64,000 bases of DNA from Phytohabitans houttuyneae (GTDB taxonomy: Bacteria > Actinomycetota > Actinomycetes > Mycobacteriales > Micromonosporaceae), in assembly GCF_011764425.1 (NCBI RefSeq), contig NZ_BLPF01000001.1, positions 4,703,001 to 4,767,000 on the forward strand, written 5' to 3'. The notes below the pieces were generated by a model. It made no database searches, was not told the origin of the DNA, and saw only the letters and a program-made list of their open reading frames with translations. Below, in pieces: positions 42,856 through 52,826 of this stretch. The position numbers and the translations under genes are program-made. How positions within the stretch are numbered: position 1 is the stretch's first letter; every line of letters begins with the position of its first letter.

Positions 42856-44190
42856 GTGGAGTGGGCGGTCGGAGTCGGCGTGGTCGGCAGCGTCCTCGGC
42901 CTGGTGGCCGGGACAGCTGCCCTGCTCGCCGTGCGCGGCCGCGCGGGGGTCCGTGGTCTGCTCGTCCCGGTAGGCGGTCGGCCCTCCGGGACGAAGGGCG
43001 AGTCCGCCGGGGGCTTCGGAGAAGCCACCCGCGACAACGGGAGGCCGGCTATCGCCAAGGAGCCGCAGGGCCAGCCCCCCGGGCTGGGCCGCAAGAGTCT
43101 CGACGCGCTGCGGGTCGGCGTCGTCGTGCTCGATCATGATGACGTGCCTGTGCTGGTCAACCCGGCCGCGCGGGCGATGGGCCTCCTGCGCGCCGGACCC
43201 CAGCCCGGCACCATCGCCGCCCACCCGATCGTGCGCACCCTCGCCGGCCAGGTCCGGCGTACGGGGGTGCGCCGCGAGGTGGAGCTCGACCTGCCCCGGG
43301 GCCGGGAGGGCGGGCCGCAGGCACCGCTCGGCGTGCACCTGCGGGCCGTCGCGCTGGGCGGCAACTTCGTGTCCGTCGAAGCCGCCGACGTGACCGAGTC
43401 GCACCGGGTCGACCGCGTGCGGCGTGACTTCGTGGCCAACGTCAGCCACGAGCTGAAGACCCCGATCGGCGCGCTGCAGCTGCTCGCCGAGGCGCTGCTG
43501 GACGCCACCGACCCGGACAGCGTCACCACCGACCCGGCCGAGGACGTGGCGGCCGCCCGGCGGTTCGCCGAGCGGATCCAGTCCGAGTCGACCCGGCTCG
43601 GCCGCCTGGTCAACGAGCTGCTGGAGCTGACCCGGCTCCAGGGTGCCGAGCCGCTGCCCGCGCCCGAGCCGGTGGCGCTCGACTGGGTCATGGCCGAAGT
43701 GATCGACCGCACGCGCACGGCGGCGTCCGCCCGAAACATCGAGGTCGACGTGACCGGTGCGCGAGGTCTGACGGTGTACGGCAGCGACAGCCAGATCGCC
43801 ACCGCCGTCGCCAACCTGGTGGAAAACGCGATCGCCTACTCGGCGGAAGATACGACGGTGGACGTGGTCACCCGTGGTGACGACGAGTACGTTGAGATCG
43901 CCGTGACCGACCAGGGCATCGGGATCGGGCCGAGCGACCTCGACCGGATCTTCGAGCGGTTCTACCGAGCCGACCAGGCCCGTTCCCGCGCGACCGGCGG
44001 CACCGGGCTCGGTCTTGCAATTGTCAAGCACATCGCGACAAATCACGGCGGCCGCGTGGAGGTGTCGAGCAGGCTGGGCGGTGGGTCGACGTTCACCATC
44101 CGGCTGCCCGCCCGTCCGCCGGACGCCGTGCTGCCGCTACCACCGTCAGTTGAGATCGAGGCCGGTCCGGCCGAGCTTCGACAGGCCTGA
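42856..44190 (+). CDS. senX3: Sensor histidine kinase SenX3/PhoR-like
   Basis: This is a 444-aa kinase for phosphate limitation. One N-terminal membrane helix (about 4-26) is visible, then a basic linker, a PAS-like domain (about 85-180), a dimerisation H-box FVANVSHELKTPIG with phospho-acceptor His198, and a catalytic ATPase domain with N-box NLVENAIAYS, DQGIGIGPSDLDRIFERFY and GGTGLGLAIVKHI. Only one clear transmembrane segment is present, whereas mycobacterial SenX3 is described with two. It is followed after 23 bases by its response regulator. Confidence 0.93.
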   Translation: MEWAVGVGVVGSVLGLVAGTAALLAVRGRAGVRGLLVPVGGRPSGTKGESAGGFGEATRDNGRPAIAKEPQGQPPGLGRKSLDALRVGVVVLDHDDVPVLVNPAARAMGLLRAGPQPGTIAAHPIVRTLAGQVRRTGVRREVELDLPRGREGGPQAPLGVHLRAVALGGNFVSVEAADVTESHRVDRVRRDFVANVSHELKTPIGALQLLAEALLDATDPDSVTTDPAEDVAAARRFAERIQSESTRLGRLVNELLELTRLQGAEPLPAPEPVALDWVMAEVIDRTRTAASARNIEVDVTGARGLTVYGSDSQIATAVANLVENAIAYSAEDTTVDVVTRGDDEYVEIAVTDQGIGIGPSDLDRIFERFYRADQARSRATGGTGLGLAIVKHIATNHGGRVEVSSRLGGGSTFTIRLPARPPDAVLPLPPSVEIEAGPAELRQA

Positions 44191-44213
44191 CGAGCAACAG
44201 GAAGGAAAGTCTG

Positions 44214-44897
44214 TTGGCCCGCGTGCTCGTGGTCGAGGATGAGGAGTCGTTCTCCGACGCCTTGTCCTACATGCTCCGCAAGGAGGGATTCGAGGTCTCG
44301 GTCGCCGCGACCGGCACCTCCGCCCTCACCGAGTTTGACCGGACCGGTGCGGACATCGTCCTGCTCGACCTCATGCTGCCCGAGATGTCGGGCACCGAGG
44401 TGTGCCGCCAGCTGCGCCAGCGCTCCCACGTCCCGATCATCATGGTGACCGCGCGGGACAGCGAGATCGACAAGGTCGTCGGGCTGGAAATAGGAGCCGA
44501 CGACTACGTGACGAAGCCGTACTCGCCGCGTGAGCTTGTGGCCCGCATCCGGGCGGTCCTGCGCCGCCAGAGCGTGGACGCGGTCGAGCTCACCGCGCCG
44601 ACGCTGGCCGCCGGCCCGGTGCGGATGGACGTCGAGCGCCACGTGGTGACCGTCGCCGGTGCCGCCGTGCAGCTGCCACTCAAGGAGTTCGAGCTGCTGG
44701 AGCTGCTCCTGCGCAACGCCGGCCGGGTGCTGACCCGCGGCCAACTGATCGACCGTGTGTGGGGCGCCGACTACGTGGGTGACACGAAGACGCTCGACGT
44801 CCACGTCAAGCGCCTTCGTTCCAAGGTCGAGCCCGAGCCGAGCACGCCGCGCTACATCGTCACGGTCCGCGGCCTGGGCTACAAGTTCGAGCCCTGA
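44214..44897 (+). CDS. regX3: Response regulator RegX3/PhoP-like
   Basis: This 227-aa OmpR-family regulator, partner of the upstream kinase, has a receiver with the acidic pair EDEE and phosphorylated Asp52 ([12 protein letters not shown]), then Thr and Lys of the switch in MVTARDS and [14 protein letters not shown]. The C-terminal winged helix is [19 protein letters not shown] ... [14 protein letters not shown]. It should bind the PHO boxes at 7788-7809 and 42751-42783. The start is TTG 44214, with GGAAGGAAAG about 8 bases upstream; no ATG or GTG gives the receiver start. The last 19 bases overlap the convergent gene. Confidence 0.94.
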   Translation: MARVLVVEDEESFSDALSYMLRKEGFEVSVAATGTSALTEFDRTGADIVLLDLMLPEMSGTEVCRQLRQRSHVPIIMVTARDSEIDKVVGLEIGADDYVTKPYSPRELVARIRAVLRRQSVDAVELTAPTLAAGPVRMDVERHVVTVAGAAVQLPLKEFELLELLLRNAGRVLTRGQLIDRVWGADYVGDTKTLDVHVKRLRSKVEPEPSTPRYIVTVRGLGYKFEP

Positions 44898-45747
44898 GCC
44901 TTTTCGACCAGGGGCAGGCGTCGCCGCCGCACGGGCTTGGGCGGCTGGGCGGCCGTCGTCGCCGGGTGTGGCGCGACAAGGCCGCTCTTGAGCCGTGCCG
45001 CGCACAGCTCGGCCAGCTTCGCGTACGCCGACTTGCCGACCAGCGCGGTCAGCTCCGGCTCGTACGACAGGTACATCGCGTCGGTGCCGACGTGTGCCTC
45101 GGGCGACGAGGTGCACCACCAGTCGAGGTCGTGGCCACCGGAGCCCCAGCCCCGCCGGTCGAACTCGGTCAGCGTCGTCACCAGCACCTTGCTGCCGTCC
45201 GGCCGCTTGGACCACTCCTGCTCGCGCCGCACCGGCAGCTGCCAGCACACGTCCGGCTTGTACTCCAGCGGGTGCACGCCGTCGCGCAGCGCCTGGGCGT
45301 GCAGCGCGCAGCCGCCACCCCGGCGAAGTCCGCGTCGTTGAGGAACACGCACGGGCCCTCTTCGCCCTGGGTGGCGGTGCGGCGGGCGGGGCTCTTGCCG
45401 TCGATGGAGTCCATCTCCGTGTAGTTCTTGAAGCCGCGGCGGTAGTGCTGCCAGGTCTCCGGCGTCAGCCGCTTGGCCGCCGCCTTGACCCGCTCCTCGT
45501 CGTCGGAGTCGGTGAAGAAGGCGCCGTGCGAGCAGCACCCGTCGGATGCGCGGCCGGCGATGATCCCGTGACACGCCTTGCCGAAGACGCAGGTCCATCG
45601 GGACAGCAGCCAGGTGAGATCGGCACGTATCACGTGCTTGGGGTCCTCCGGGTCGACAAACTCGATCCACTCCCGGGGAAAGTCGAGCGGAACTTCTTTG
45701 CTCCGCGGGTCCTGGGGGTCGTCGACGAGGACGTGCAGGCTTGCCAC
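44879..45747 (-). pseudogene. Cysteine-rich putative metal-binding protein, one frameshift
   Basis: Two frames give one protein of about 289 aa: [19 protein letters not shown] to about 45320, then [20 protein letters not shown] to the end. Adding one G in CCGGGGTGGCGG near 45320 restores GGGGCALH. Cysteines cluster as [28 protein letters not shown] and CWQLPVR, resembling zinc/iron-chelating YkgJ-like proteins, but I cannot assign a family or function. Homologues beside regX3 in other actinomycetes are likely. It is convergent with regX3, overlapping by 19 bases. The frameshift is probably a sequence error. Confidence 0.75.
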
Positions 45748-45850
45748 CCGGTCAGCTTACGCGCGCACAAGGCGGTTCCGACGCTTGTCGCCGTGTCGCG
45801 TAAGCGTTACATGACCAGCACCTATCCGCTCCCGCCCTTAAGGTTTGCGT

Positions 45851-46795
45851 ATGCGCCTCGGTGTCCTCGACGTCGGTTCCAACACGGTGCACCTCCTGGT
45901 CGTGGATGCCCACCACGGCGCACACCCCTGGCCGGCGCACTCGGAGAAGGCCGTGCTCCGCCTGGCCGAGCAGATCGGCAAGGACGGCGCGCTGACCAAG
46001 TCGGGAGCGGACGCGCTGGTCAAGAGCGCCGCTGACGCGATGTCCGCCGCGGCCCGGCTGGTCACCGACGACCTGCTGGCCTTCGCGACCTCCGCGGTAC
46101 GGGACGCCACCAACTCCGCCGCCGTGCTTGCGCGGGTCCGGGAGGAGACGGGGGTACGGCTGCAGGTGCTCTCCGGCGCCGACGAGGCCAGGGCCACCTT
46201 CCTGGCGGTACGGCGGTGGTTCGGCTGGTCGGCGGGTCGCCTGCTGGTGATGGACATCGGCGGTGGCTCGCTGGAGCTCGCGGCCGGTATCGACGAAGAC
46301 CCCGACCTGGCGATGTCACTTCCGCTCGGCGCCGGCCGGCTGACCCGCGACCGGCTCCACATCGACGGCAACACCGCCGCGCCGCCGCCCGCGCATCGGG
46401 TCGACGAGCTGCTCGAGTACGTGGAGGACATGCTCGACCCGGCCGTGCAGAAGCTCTCCGAGGTCGGCTGGGACCGGCCGGTGGCCACGTCGAAGACGTT
46501 CCGCACGCTGGCCCGCCTGGCCGGCGCCGCGCCCTCGACGGCCGGGCTGTGGGCGCCCCGGGTCCTGCACCGCGACGGGCTCCGGCAGGTGATCGGGTTC
46601 ATCCGGCACATCTCGCCGCGCGAACTGTCCGGTTTGGAGGGTGTGAGCGCCCGCCGGGCGCACCAGCTTCTCGCCGGCGCGGTGGTGGCCGAGGCGACCA
46701 TGCGCCGGCTCGACATCGACGCGGTGGACATCTGCCCCTGGGCTCTGCGCGAAGGGGTCATTCTTCGCCGTCTTGACCAATTGGAGCCGGCGTAG
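45851..46795 (+). CDS. Ppx/GppA family phosphatase
   Basis: This 314-aa member of the exopolyphosphatase / pppGpp phosphohydrolase family has an ASKHA fold. The phosphate-1 motif [15 protein letters not shown] (2-16), SAVRDATN and phosphate-2 motif [11 protein letters not shown] with the catalytic Glu region [10 protein letters not shown] are intact. It lacks the C-terminal HD-like domain of E. coli Ppx and matches mycobacterial Rv0496, a short exopolyphosphatase. TAAGGT lies six bases before ATG 45851 (leaderless). With PPK2 at the other end of the window it fits polyphosphate turnover. Confidence 0.9.
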   Translation: MRLGVLDVGSNTVHLLVVDAHHGAHPWPAHSEKAVLRLAEQIGKDGALTKSGADALVKSAADAMSAAARLVTDDLLAFATSAVRDATNSAAVLARVREETGVRLQVLSGADEARATFLAVRRWFGWSAGRLLVMDIGGGSLELAAGIDEDPDLAMSLPLGAGRLTRDRLHIDGNTAAPPPAHRVDELLEYVEDMLDPAVQKLSEVGWDRPVATSKTFRTLARLAGAAPSTAGLWAPRVLHRDGLRQVIGFIRHISPRELSGLEGVSARRAHQLLAGAVVAEATMRRLDIDAVDICPWALREGVILRRLDQLEPA

Positions 46796-46836
46796 CGCCA
46801 AAGCGCATTTACCACCGTGGCGATACCCTGGCAAGC

Positions 46837-47658
46837 GTGAGTTCCCGCGTCCCCGTACTCCTGTCCAGCTCCTCCGTCTTCCCTGAGCCGACGGCGGCGG
46901 CGTTCGAGATGGCTGCCACCCTGGGCTACGACGGCATCGAGGTCATGGTCTGGACCGACGCGGTCAGCCAGGACGCAGGTGCCCTGCGTGGCCTGGCCGC
47001 GCACTACGACGTGCCGGTGCTGTCCGTGCACGCGCCCTGCCTGCTGGTCACCCAGCGGGTGTGGAGCTCCGACCCGTGGGAGCGGTTGCGGCGGGCTGCC
47101 GTGCTCGCCGAGACGCTGGGCGCGCCCACGGTGGTGGTGCACCCGCCGTTCACGTGGCAGCGCGACTACGCCCGCAGCTTTGACACTGGATTGGCCCGCT
47201 TGGCCGCTAAGCACCCGGATGTGACGTTCGCGGTGGAAAACATGTACCCGGTGCGTATGGCCGGTCGCGAGTTCGTGCCGTACGTGCCGGGGTGGGATCC
47301 CACCGAGACCGGCTACGACGCGTACACCCTGGATCTGTCGCACTGCGCGGCCTCGCGCACCGACCCGCTGGTCATGGCCGACACGATGGGCGCCCAGCTC
47401 GCCCACGTCCACCTCGGCGACGGCACGGGCGAGGGGCGCGACGAGCACCTGGTGCCCGGGCGGGGCAGCCAGCCCTGCGGCGAGCTGCTCGCGTCGCTGG
47501 CAGGGCGGGGTTTCACCGGGTCTGTGGCGGTCGAGGTGGCCACGCGCAAGGCGAGCAGCCGCGCGGTCCGCGAGGCTGACCTGAGCGAGTCACTGGCGTA
47601 CGCACGGCAGCACCTTGCTACCGGCCCTCGCTCCGCGAGGGCGGGCTCGCCCGCCTGA
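46837..47658 (+). CDS. Sugar phosphate isomerase/epimerase-like TIM-barrel protein
   Basis: This 273-aa protein of the xylose-isomerase-like TIM barrel (AP endonuclease 2) superfamily has candidate metal ligands in [36 protein letters not shown] and HVHLGDG. It occupies the Rv0498 position after the Ppx-like gene. The reaction is unknown. TACCCT lies seven bases before GTG 46837, suggesting leaderless transcription. The last 12 residues ([11 protein letters not shown]) are encoded by a hairpin-forming stretch (47624-47642) and are probably not part of the fold. Confidence 0.83.
   Translation: MSSRVPVLLSSSSVFPEPTAAAFEMAATLGYDGIEVMVWTDAVSQDAGALRGLAAHYDVPVLSVHAPCLLVTQRVWSSDPWERLRRAAVLAETLGAPTVVVHPPFTWQRDYARSFDTGLARLAAKHPDVTFAVENMYPVRMAGREFVPYVPGWDPTETGYDAYTLDLSHCAASRTDPLVMADTMGAQLAHVHLGDGTGEGRDEHLVPGRGSQPCGELLASLAGRGFTGSVAVEVATRKASSRAVREADLSESLAYARQHLATGPRSARAGSPA
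47624..47642. repeat. Hairpin repeat inside the 3' end of a coding region
   Basis: GCCCTCGC-TCC-GCGAGGGC is a perfect 8-bp stem with a 3-base loop, followed at once by a second small palindrome GGGCTCGCCC. It lies in the last 35 bases of the TIM-barrel gene. It may act as a terminator or be a REP-type insertion that altered the C-terminus. Confidence 0.5.
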
Positions 47659-47680
47659 GTGCCGTCCTGTGGACCGCCGG

Positions 47681-48217
47681 TCACACCGAGGTGAGCAGCT
47701 TTTCCTTCTTGCGGGCGCGGTGGGCGGCCACGTGGGAGCGGGTGGCGCACCGCTCCGAGCAGAACCGCCGGCAGTTGTTGGACGAGGTGTCCAGGTAGAC
47801 GTTGCCGCAGCGCTCGTCGGCGCAGACGCCGAATCGGGCACTGCCGTACTCGCACAGCCACACGGCCAGGCCCCAGACGGCGCCCGCAAGGTACTCCGAG
47901 CTGACCGAGGCGCCCCGGCTGGTGACGTGCATGTGCCAGTCACTTGCGTCGTGACCGGAGATCCGCGGCTGGACCGGAAAGGCCTCCAGCAGCGCGTTGA
48001 GCTCGGCGACAGCCTCGGTGTCACGACCGGACGTGCCGAACTCGAAGACATCTCGCAGGCGCTTCTGTGCCCGGCGGAAGATGGCCAGGTCGCGCTCCAC
48101 GACCTCGGTGCCCATCCAGGAGTTCTCTTCGCCGAAGAGGCCCCGGAGGCCATCGAGCTCGTCCAGCGACGCGTTGACAAGGTCAACGGCGGTCCTGGCG
48201 TACGCGTCGAAGTTCAC
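47681..48217 (-). CDS. CGNR zinc-finger (ABATE-domain) transcriptional regulator
   Basis: This 178-aa protein has an N-terminal ABATE-type helical domain (about 1-125) and a C-terminal CGNR zinc finger: CADERCGNVYLDTSSNN, then CRRFCSERCATRSHVAAHR. These are thought to be stress-linked transcription factors in actinobacteria; the targets are unknown. GTG 48217 is chosen because TACGGT sits six bases upstream on the minus strand (leaderless), and it gives MNFDAYARTAVDLVN, the normal family start. It is divergent from proline dehydrogenase. Confidence 0.87.
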   Translation of the reverse strand: MNFDAYARTAVDLVNASLDELDGLRGLFGEENSWMGTEVVERDLAIFRRAQKRLRDVFEFGTSGRDTEAVAELNALLEAFPVQPRISGHDASDWHMHVTSRGASVSSEYLAGAVWGLAVWLCEYGSARFGVCADERCGNVYLDTSSNNCRRFCSERCATRSHVAAHRARKKEKLLTSV

Positions 48218-48347
48218 CCGACAACCGTAGACGACCGGGGCCCATCGTGGCGCGTCGCTGTAGCTCCGGCCCTCGCTCTGCGGGCGGCGGCGCGCTCGCG
48301 CGGACGGTAACCGGGCCACTCCGGGAGGCGGGCGTTACGCTCGCCTC

Positions 48348-49268
48348 ATGCTGCGATCGGTCATCCTCGCCGCCTCCCGGTCGTCCCGGATGGAGCGGCT
48401 CGTCGAGACTGCGCCGCTCACGCGTGGTGTGGTGCGGCGGTTCGTCGCCGGCACGTCGCCGGACGACGCGCTGCGGGCGACCGGTGAGCTGGTCGCCGAG
48501 GGACTGTCGGTGAGCCTGGACGTGCTCGGTGAGGACACCGAGACGCCTGAGCAGGCGGTGGCCACCCGGGATGCCTATGTGGCGCTGCTCGAGGCGCTCC
48601 GGGACGCCGCGCTCACCCCGGCCGCGGAGGTGAGCGTCAAGCTCTCCGCGCTGGGGCAGAAGTTCGACGAGCAGCTGGCGTACGACGGGGCGCGGGCGAT
48701 CTGCGTGGCGGCGTCGGAGGCGGGCACCACTGTCACGCTCGACGCCGAGGACCACACGACCACCGACTCCACGCTGGACATCCTGACCAAGCTGCGCACC
48801 GACTTTCCGACCACGGGCGCGGTGCTCCAGGCGTACCTGCGGCGCACCGAGGCCGACTGCCGGGAGCTGGCGACGGCCGGTTCGCGGGTGCGGCTGTGCA
48901 AGGGGGCGTACAAGGAGCCCGAGTCGGTCGCCTACCAGTCCACTCTGGACGTCGACAAGTCGTACGTGCGCTGCCTCAACATCCTCATGTCCGGCGACGG
49001 CTACCCGATGCTCGCCACCCACGACCCGCGCCTGATCGCCATCGGCGAAGACCGGGCGCGTTGGTTCGACCGGTCGCCGGACGAGTTCGAGTTCCAGCTG
49101 CTGTACGGCGTGCGCCCGGAGGAGCAGGCCCGCCTGGCCGCCGAGGGATACACGGTGCGTGTCTACGTGCCATACGGGACGCAGTGGTACCCGTACCTGA
49201 TGCGCCGACTGGCCGAACGGCCGGCGAATGTCGGTTTCTTCCTCAAGGCGGTCAGCCGCAAGGGGTGA
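48348..49268 (+). CDS. Proline dehydrogenase
   Basis: This 306-aa monofunctional FAD-dependent proline dehydrogenase (PutA barrel) oxidises proline to pyrroline-5-carboxylate. The motifs VSVKLSALG, LDAEDHTTTDS, RLCKGAYKEPES, LATHDPRLI and LLYGVRPEEQ, plus the substrate-binding RRLAERPANVGF end, are all present. There is no P5C dehydrogenase domain, and that partner is not in the window. ATG 48348 is used. It lies where mycobacteria have proC, i.e. proline breakdown instead of synthesis at this locus. Confidence 0.92.
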   Translation: MLRSVILAASRSSRMERLVETAPLTRGVVRRFVAGTSPDDALRATGELVAEGLSVSLDVLGEDTETPEQAVATRDAYVALLEALRDAALTPAAEVSVKLSALGQKFDEQLAYDGARAICVAASEAGTTVTLDAEDHTTTDSTLDILTKLRTDFPTTGAVLQAYLRRTEADCRELATAGSRVRLCKGAYKEPESVAYQSTLDVDKSYVRCLNILMSGDGYPMLATHDPRLIAIGEDRARWFDRSPDEFEFQLLYGVRPEEQARLAAEGYTVRVYVPYGTQWYPYLMRRLAERPANVGFFLKAVSRKG

Positions 49269-49291
49269 CCCCGCACGGGTAGTCTCCGCGT

Positions 49292-50587
49292 GTGATCGAG
49301 CCCTCCACGCCGCCGCGCCGCAGCCGGTGGCCCATGTGGGTGGCGCTCGGTGTCGTGGGCACGGTGCTGTCCTGCGCGGTACCGATTGTCGCGATCGTCA
49401 GCCTTCGCGACCGCGCCCCGGAAGCGGCGGCGGCCAGCGCCAGCCCGGTCGCCGTCGAGAGCCCCGAGCCCGGCGATCCCGAGCAGGTGACACAGCTCTG
49501 GCTGCGCGAGCGGATCGCGGAGGCGCTCACCCAGCAGGCGGGCGCGCTGCTCCGCGGCGACGAGCGGGGCTTCCTCGCGGTGGCAGAGCCGAAGTCGACG
49601 GCGGTGTCCGCGCTGCGCCGGCAGTTCCGGTCCCTGCGCGCGCTCAAGGTCACCACGTGGCGGGTGCGGATCACCGACATCCCCGATCGGGTCGGTTCCC
49701 GGTGGCAGGTCGCCGTGACCTACGAGCATTGCTTCGTCGAGCCCGGCTGCCTCACCGGGCCGGTGTCGATCGAGACCACGTGGGTCGACCGGGCCGGTGT
49801 GCCCCGGATGGTGGCGGTGGAGTCATCGCCCAAGGCCCAGGACGGGCCGCGGCCGTGGGAGACCAGCGATCTTGTGGTGGCCGTGGGCAAGCGGGCGGTG
49901 GTCGCCACGACCGCCGTCCAGAAGGCCCGCCTGGCCGAGGTGCTGCGCGAGGCGGAGCGGGCGGCCGAGGTCGCCGACAGGTACGCGGTGGACGGCACGC
50001 CGCCCAGGCACTACCAGATCTTCTACGCGGGCGAGGCGGAGTGGCGCCGGTGGTACGGCGGCGACCGCCCCGAGTGGACCGCCGGATACGCGGTACCGGT
50101 CGGCGGCGGCCACTTCGACGTCGTGCTCAACGGCAAGGACCTGCACAGCAGCGTGCTCGACGACCTGCTGCGGCACGAGATGACGCACGCCGCCTCGCTG
50201 CCCGGCGGCGGCTACCGCACCGGCGAAAACTGGTGGCTTGTCGAGGGCGTCGCCGACCTCGCCGCGGCGGGCGGGCGGCCGGTCAGCCGGTACGAGAGCC
50301 TGGGCGACGTGCGGCGGCTCGTGTCCGGCGGGTGGCACGGCCCGTTGAGCACCGCCGAGCCTGGCGAGCGCGCGACGGACTGGCAGGTCAGCGCCGCCTA
50401 CGGGGTCGGCTACCTCGCCGTGCGCCACCTTGTCGACCGCTTCGGTGAGCAGGCGATGCTCGACTTCTTCAAGGCGGTCGTACACGAGCGGAAGTCGCCC
50501 GAAGAGGCGTCCGAAGGCGCCTTCGGCGAGCCGTGGCAGTCCCTTCAGGACGACTGCGTGTCGTACGTACGGAGCGCGGCCTCGTAG
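49292..50587 (+). CDS. Membrane-anchored HExxH metallopeptidase-like protein
   Basis: This 431-aa protein has one N-terminal transmembrane helix (about 15-38), a linker, an alpha/beta domain resembling NTF2- or DUF-type folds (about 60-200) and a C-terminal gluzincin-like domain with RHEMTHAAS (HExxH, about 293-297) and a downstream Glu in WLVEGVADLAA (about 317). This is the arrangement of peptidase MA-type zinc enzymes. The substrate is unknown; it would act outside the membrane. TAGTCT lies upstream of GTG 49292 (leaderless-type). The efflux genes follow after 10 bases but seem to have their own -10. Confidence 0.78.
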   Translation: MIEPSTPPRRSRWPMWVALGVVGTVLSCAVPIVAIVSLRDRAPEAAAASASPVAVESPEPGDPEQVTQLWLRERIAEALTQQAGALLRGDERGFLAVAEPKSTAVSALRRQFRSLRALKVTTWRVRITDIPDRVGSRWQVAVTYEHCFVEPGCLTGPVSIETTWVDRAGVPRMVAVESSPKAQDGPRPWETSDLVVAVGKRAVVATTAVQKARLAEVLREAERAAEVADRYAVDGTPPRHYQIFYAGEAEWRRWYGGDRPEWTAGYAVPVGGGHFDVVLNGKDLHSSVLDDLLRHEMTHAASLPGGGYRTGENWWLVEGVADLAAAGGRPVSRYESLGDVRRLVSGGWHGPLSTAEPGERATDWQVSAAYGVGYLAVRHLVDRFGEQAMLDFFKAVVHERKSPEEASEGAFGEPWQSLQDDCVSYVRSAAS

Positions 50588-50597
50588 CATAGGCCCC

Positions 50598-51971
50598 GTG
50601 TCTGGCGTCCCCCCGCCACGAAAATTGATTCTGCTCGCCGGCGCTGCCCTCCTCGCGCTCGGCGCGACAGCCGCGTCCTGTGGCGACGAAGAGTCCGCCG
50701 TGGCCCTTGGCAACGCGTCCCGCGGCGAGGTCGCCGAGGTGGTCGACGCCCCGGCGTCGGTCACCGCGAAGGCTGCCGCCACTCTCACCTCACCGGCCGA
50801 CGGCACGCTCGCCGCGATGCGCGTGCGACCGGGCGAGACGGTGCGGCGCGGGCAGGTGCTCGCGGTCATCGACTCCCCGGGCGCCCGGCAGCGGCTCGCG
50901 CAGGCGAAGGCGGCGCTCGACGCGGCCAAGCGGGCCGGTGGCGGCTTCGGTGGCGGGGTCAACCTGACGACGGTGCAGCGCAACACCGACAAGGCCGCGG
51001 CCGCCGCGTTCGACGCCGCCCGCACCGCCGCCGGCAAGATCGCCGACCCGCAGGTGCGGGGCGCGCTGCTCGCGCACGTCGACGCCGCTGAGAAGCAGTA
51101 CGACGCCGCTGCCCGCGCCGCCGGGCAGGCGGTCCGCGCGGTGCAGCGAGGCGTGGCGGGGCTGAGTTCCGCCGTCAGCGCGCTCTCCGCCGCACAGCGA
51201 CTCCAGGCGCAGCAGGCGTACGACCTGGCGAAGTCCACTGTGGATGCCCTCACGCTGCGGGCGCCGATACCCGGTGTGGTGCAGCTCGGCGGTGCGGCGT
51301 CACCGGCCGGCGGTGCCTCCGCCGAGGCGCTGGCCGGCCTGCTCGGCGGCGCGAACGCGCAGCTGCCGGCCGGCGTGCTCACCCCGCCCTCGGCGGCCTC
51401 GGGCCCGGCGGCCGGCGTCGACGTCGCCGTGCCGGTCGGCGGTGTGGTCACCGCCGGTGCGGCGATCCTGACCGTGGTCGACGTCTCCGCGCTGGGGCTG
51501 GTGGCCGAGGTCGACGAGACCGACGTGCTGCTGGTCAGCCCGGGGCTCTCGGCGACGGTGGAGCTGGACGCGGCGACCGGCGCCACGTACACCGGCGAGG
51601 TTCGCTCGGTCGACGTGCTGCCGACCGCCTCGGCGCGCGGCGGCGTCGCCTACCGGGTGCGGCTCTCCCTCGGGGACGGGCAGTTCGGCGACGGCCGGGA
51701 CGCGCCGGCGCCCCGGCCGGGGATGAGCGCGGTCGTGCACCTCCAGGTGCGCGAGGCGGCCGACGCGGTCACCGTGCCCGCCGCCGCGGTCTTCTCCGCC
51801 GACGGGCGGGACGCGGTGTGGGTGGTGCGCGACGGGCGCGCCGAGCGGGTCGACGTGACCGTCGGGGTGCAGGGGCAGGATCTGGTGCAGATCGTCTCCG
51901 GAGTGGCGGATGGCGACAGCGTGGTCGTCCGCGGCACCGACCAGGTCACCGCCGGTCAAGAGGTGCCGTGA
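50598..51971 (+). CDS. Efflux periplasmic-adaptor (membrane fusion) lipoprotein
   Basis: This 457-aa adaptor is for the MacB-type ABC system encoded just downstream. The N-terminus has a hydrophobic signal and a possible lipobox TAASC (Cys about 28). A biotinyl-lipoyl-like half ([28 protein letters not shown]), a long alpha-helical hairpin rich in Ala (about 100-215), the second lipoyl half and two beta-barrel domains follow. Between the hairpin and barrel is a Gly/Ala/Pro-rich insert (about 235-285). TAGCAT precedes GTG 50598 by seven bases. In a Gram-positive it cannot reach an outer membrane pore, so it probably helps substrate hand-over at the cell surface. Confidence 0.87.
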   Translation: MSGVPPPRKLILLAGAALLALGATAASCGDEESAVALGNASRGEVAEVVDAPASVTAKAAATLTSPADGTLAAMRVRPGETVRRGQVLAVIDSPGARQRLAQAKAALDAAKRAGGGFGGGVNLTTVQRNTDKAAAAAFDAARTAAGKIADPQVRGALLAHVDAAEKQYDAAARAAGQAVRAVQRGVAGLSSAVSALSAAQRLQAQQAYDLAKSTVDALTLRAPIPGVVQLGGAASPAGGASAEALAGLLGGANAQLPAGVLTPPSAASGPAAGVDVAVPVGGVVTAGAAILTVVDVSALGLVAEVDETDVLLVSPGLSATVELDAATGATYTGEVRSVDVLPTASARGGVAYRVRLSLGDGQFGDGRDAPAPRPGMSAVVHLQVREAADAVTVPAAAVFSADGRDAVWVVRDGRAERVDVTVGVQGQDLVQIVSGVADGDSVVVRGTDQVTAGQEVP

Positions 51972-51973
51972 GC

Positions 51974-52076
51974 GAGCGAGTTGGCGCGGCGGCGTCTGGA
52001 CGGAGCCGGCCCGCCGACGTAGTCGGGGTTTCGGGGTGGTGGAGGAAGACGTCGCCTTTGGCGCCGCACGAGCGAG
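51974..52076. repeat. Dispersed repeat pieces between adaptor and ABC ATPase genes
   Basis: Two segments of this gap recur at another locus: 51974-51994 equals 19402-19422 (21 bases) and 52054-52076 equals 19386-19408 (23 bases). At 19 kb the two segments overlap and form a hairpin (GGCGCCGC / GCGGCGCC); here they are separated by about 60 bases. They look like REP-type elements. Confidence 0.75.
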
Positions 52077-52092
52077 CGAACCCGGAGGTACA

Positions 52093-52822
<730 letters not shown>

Positions 52823-52826
<4 letters not shown>

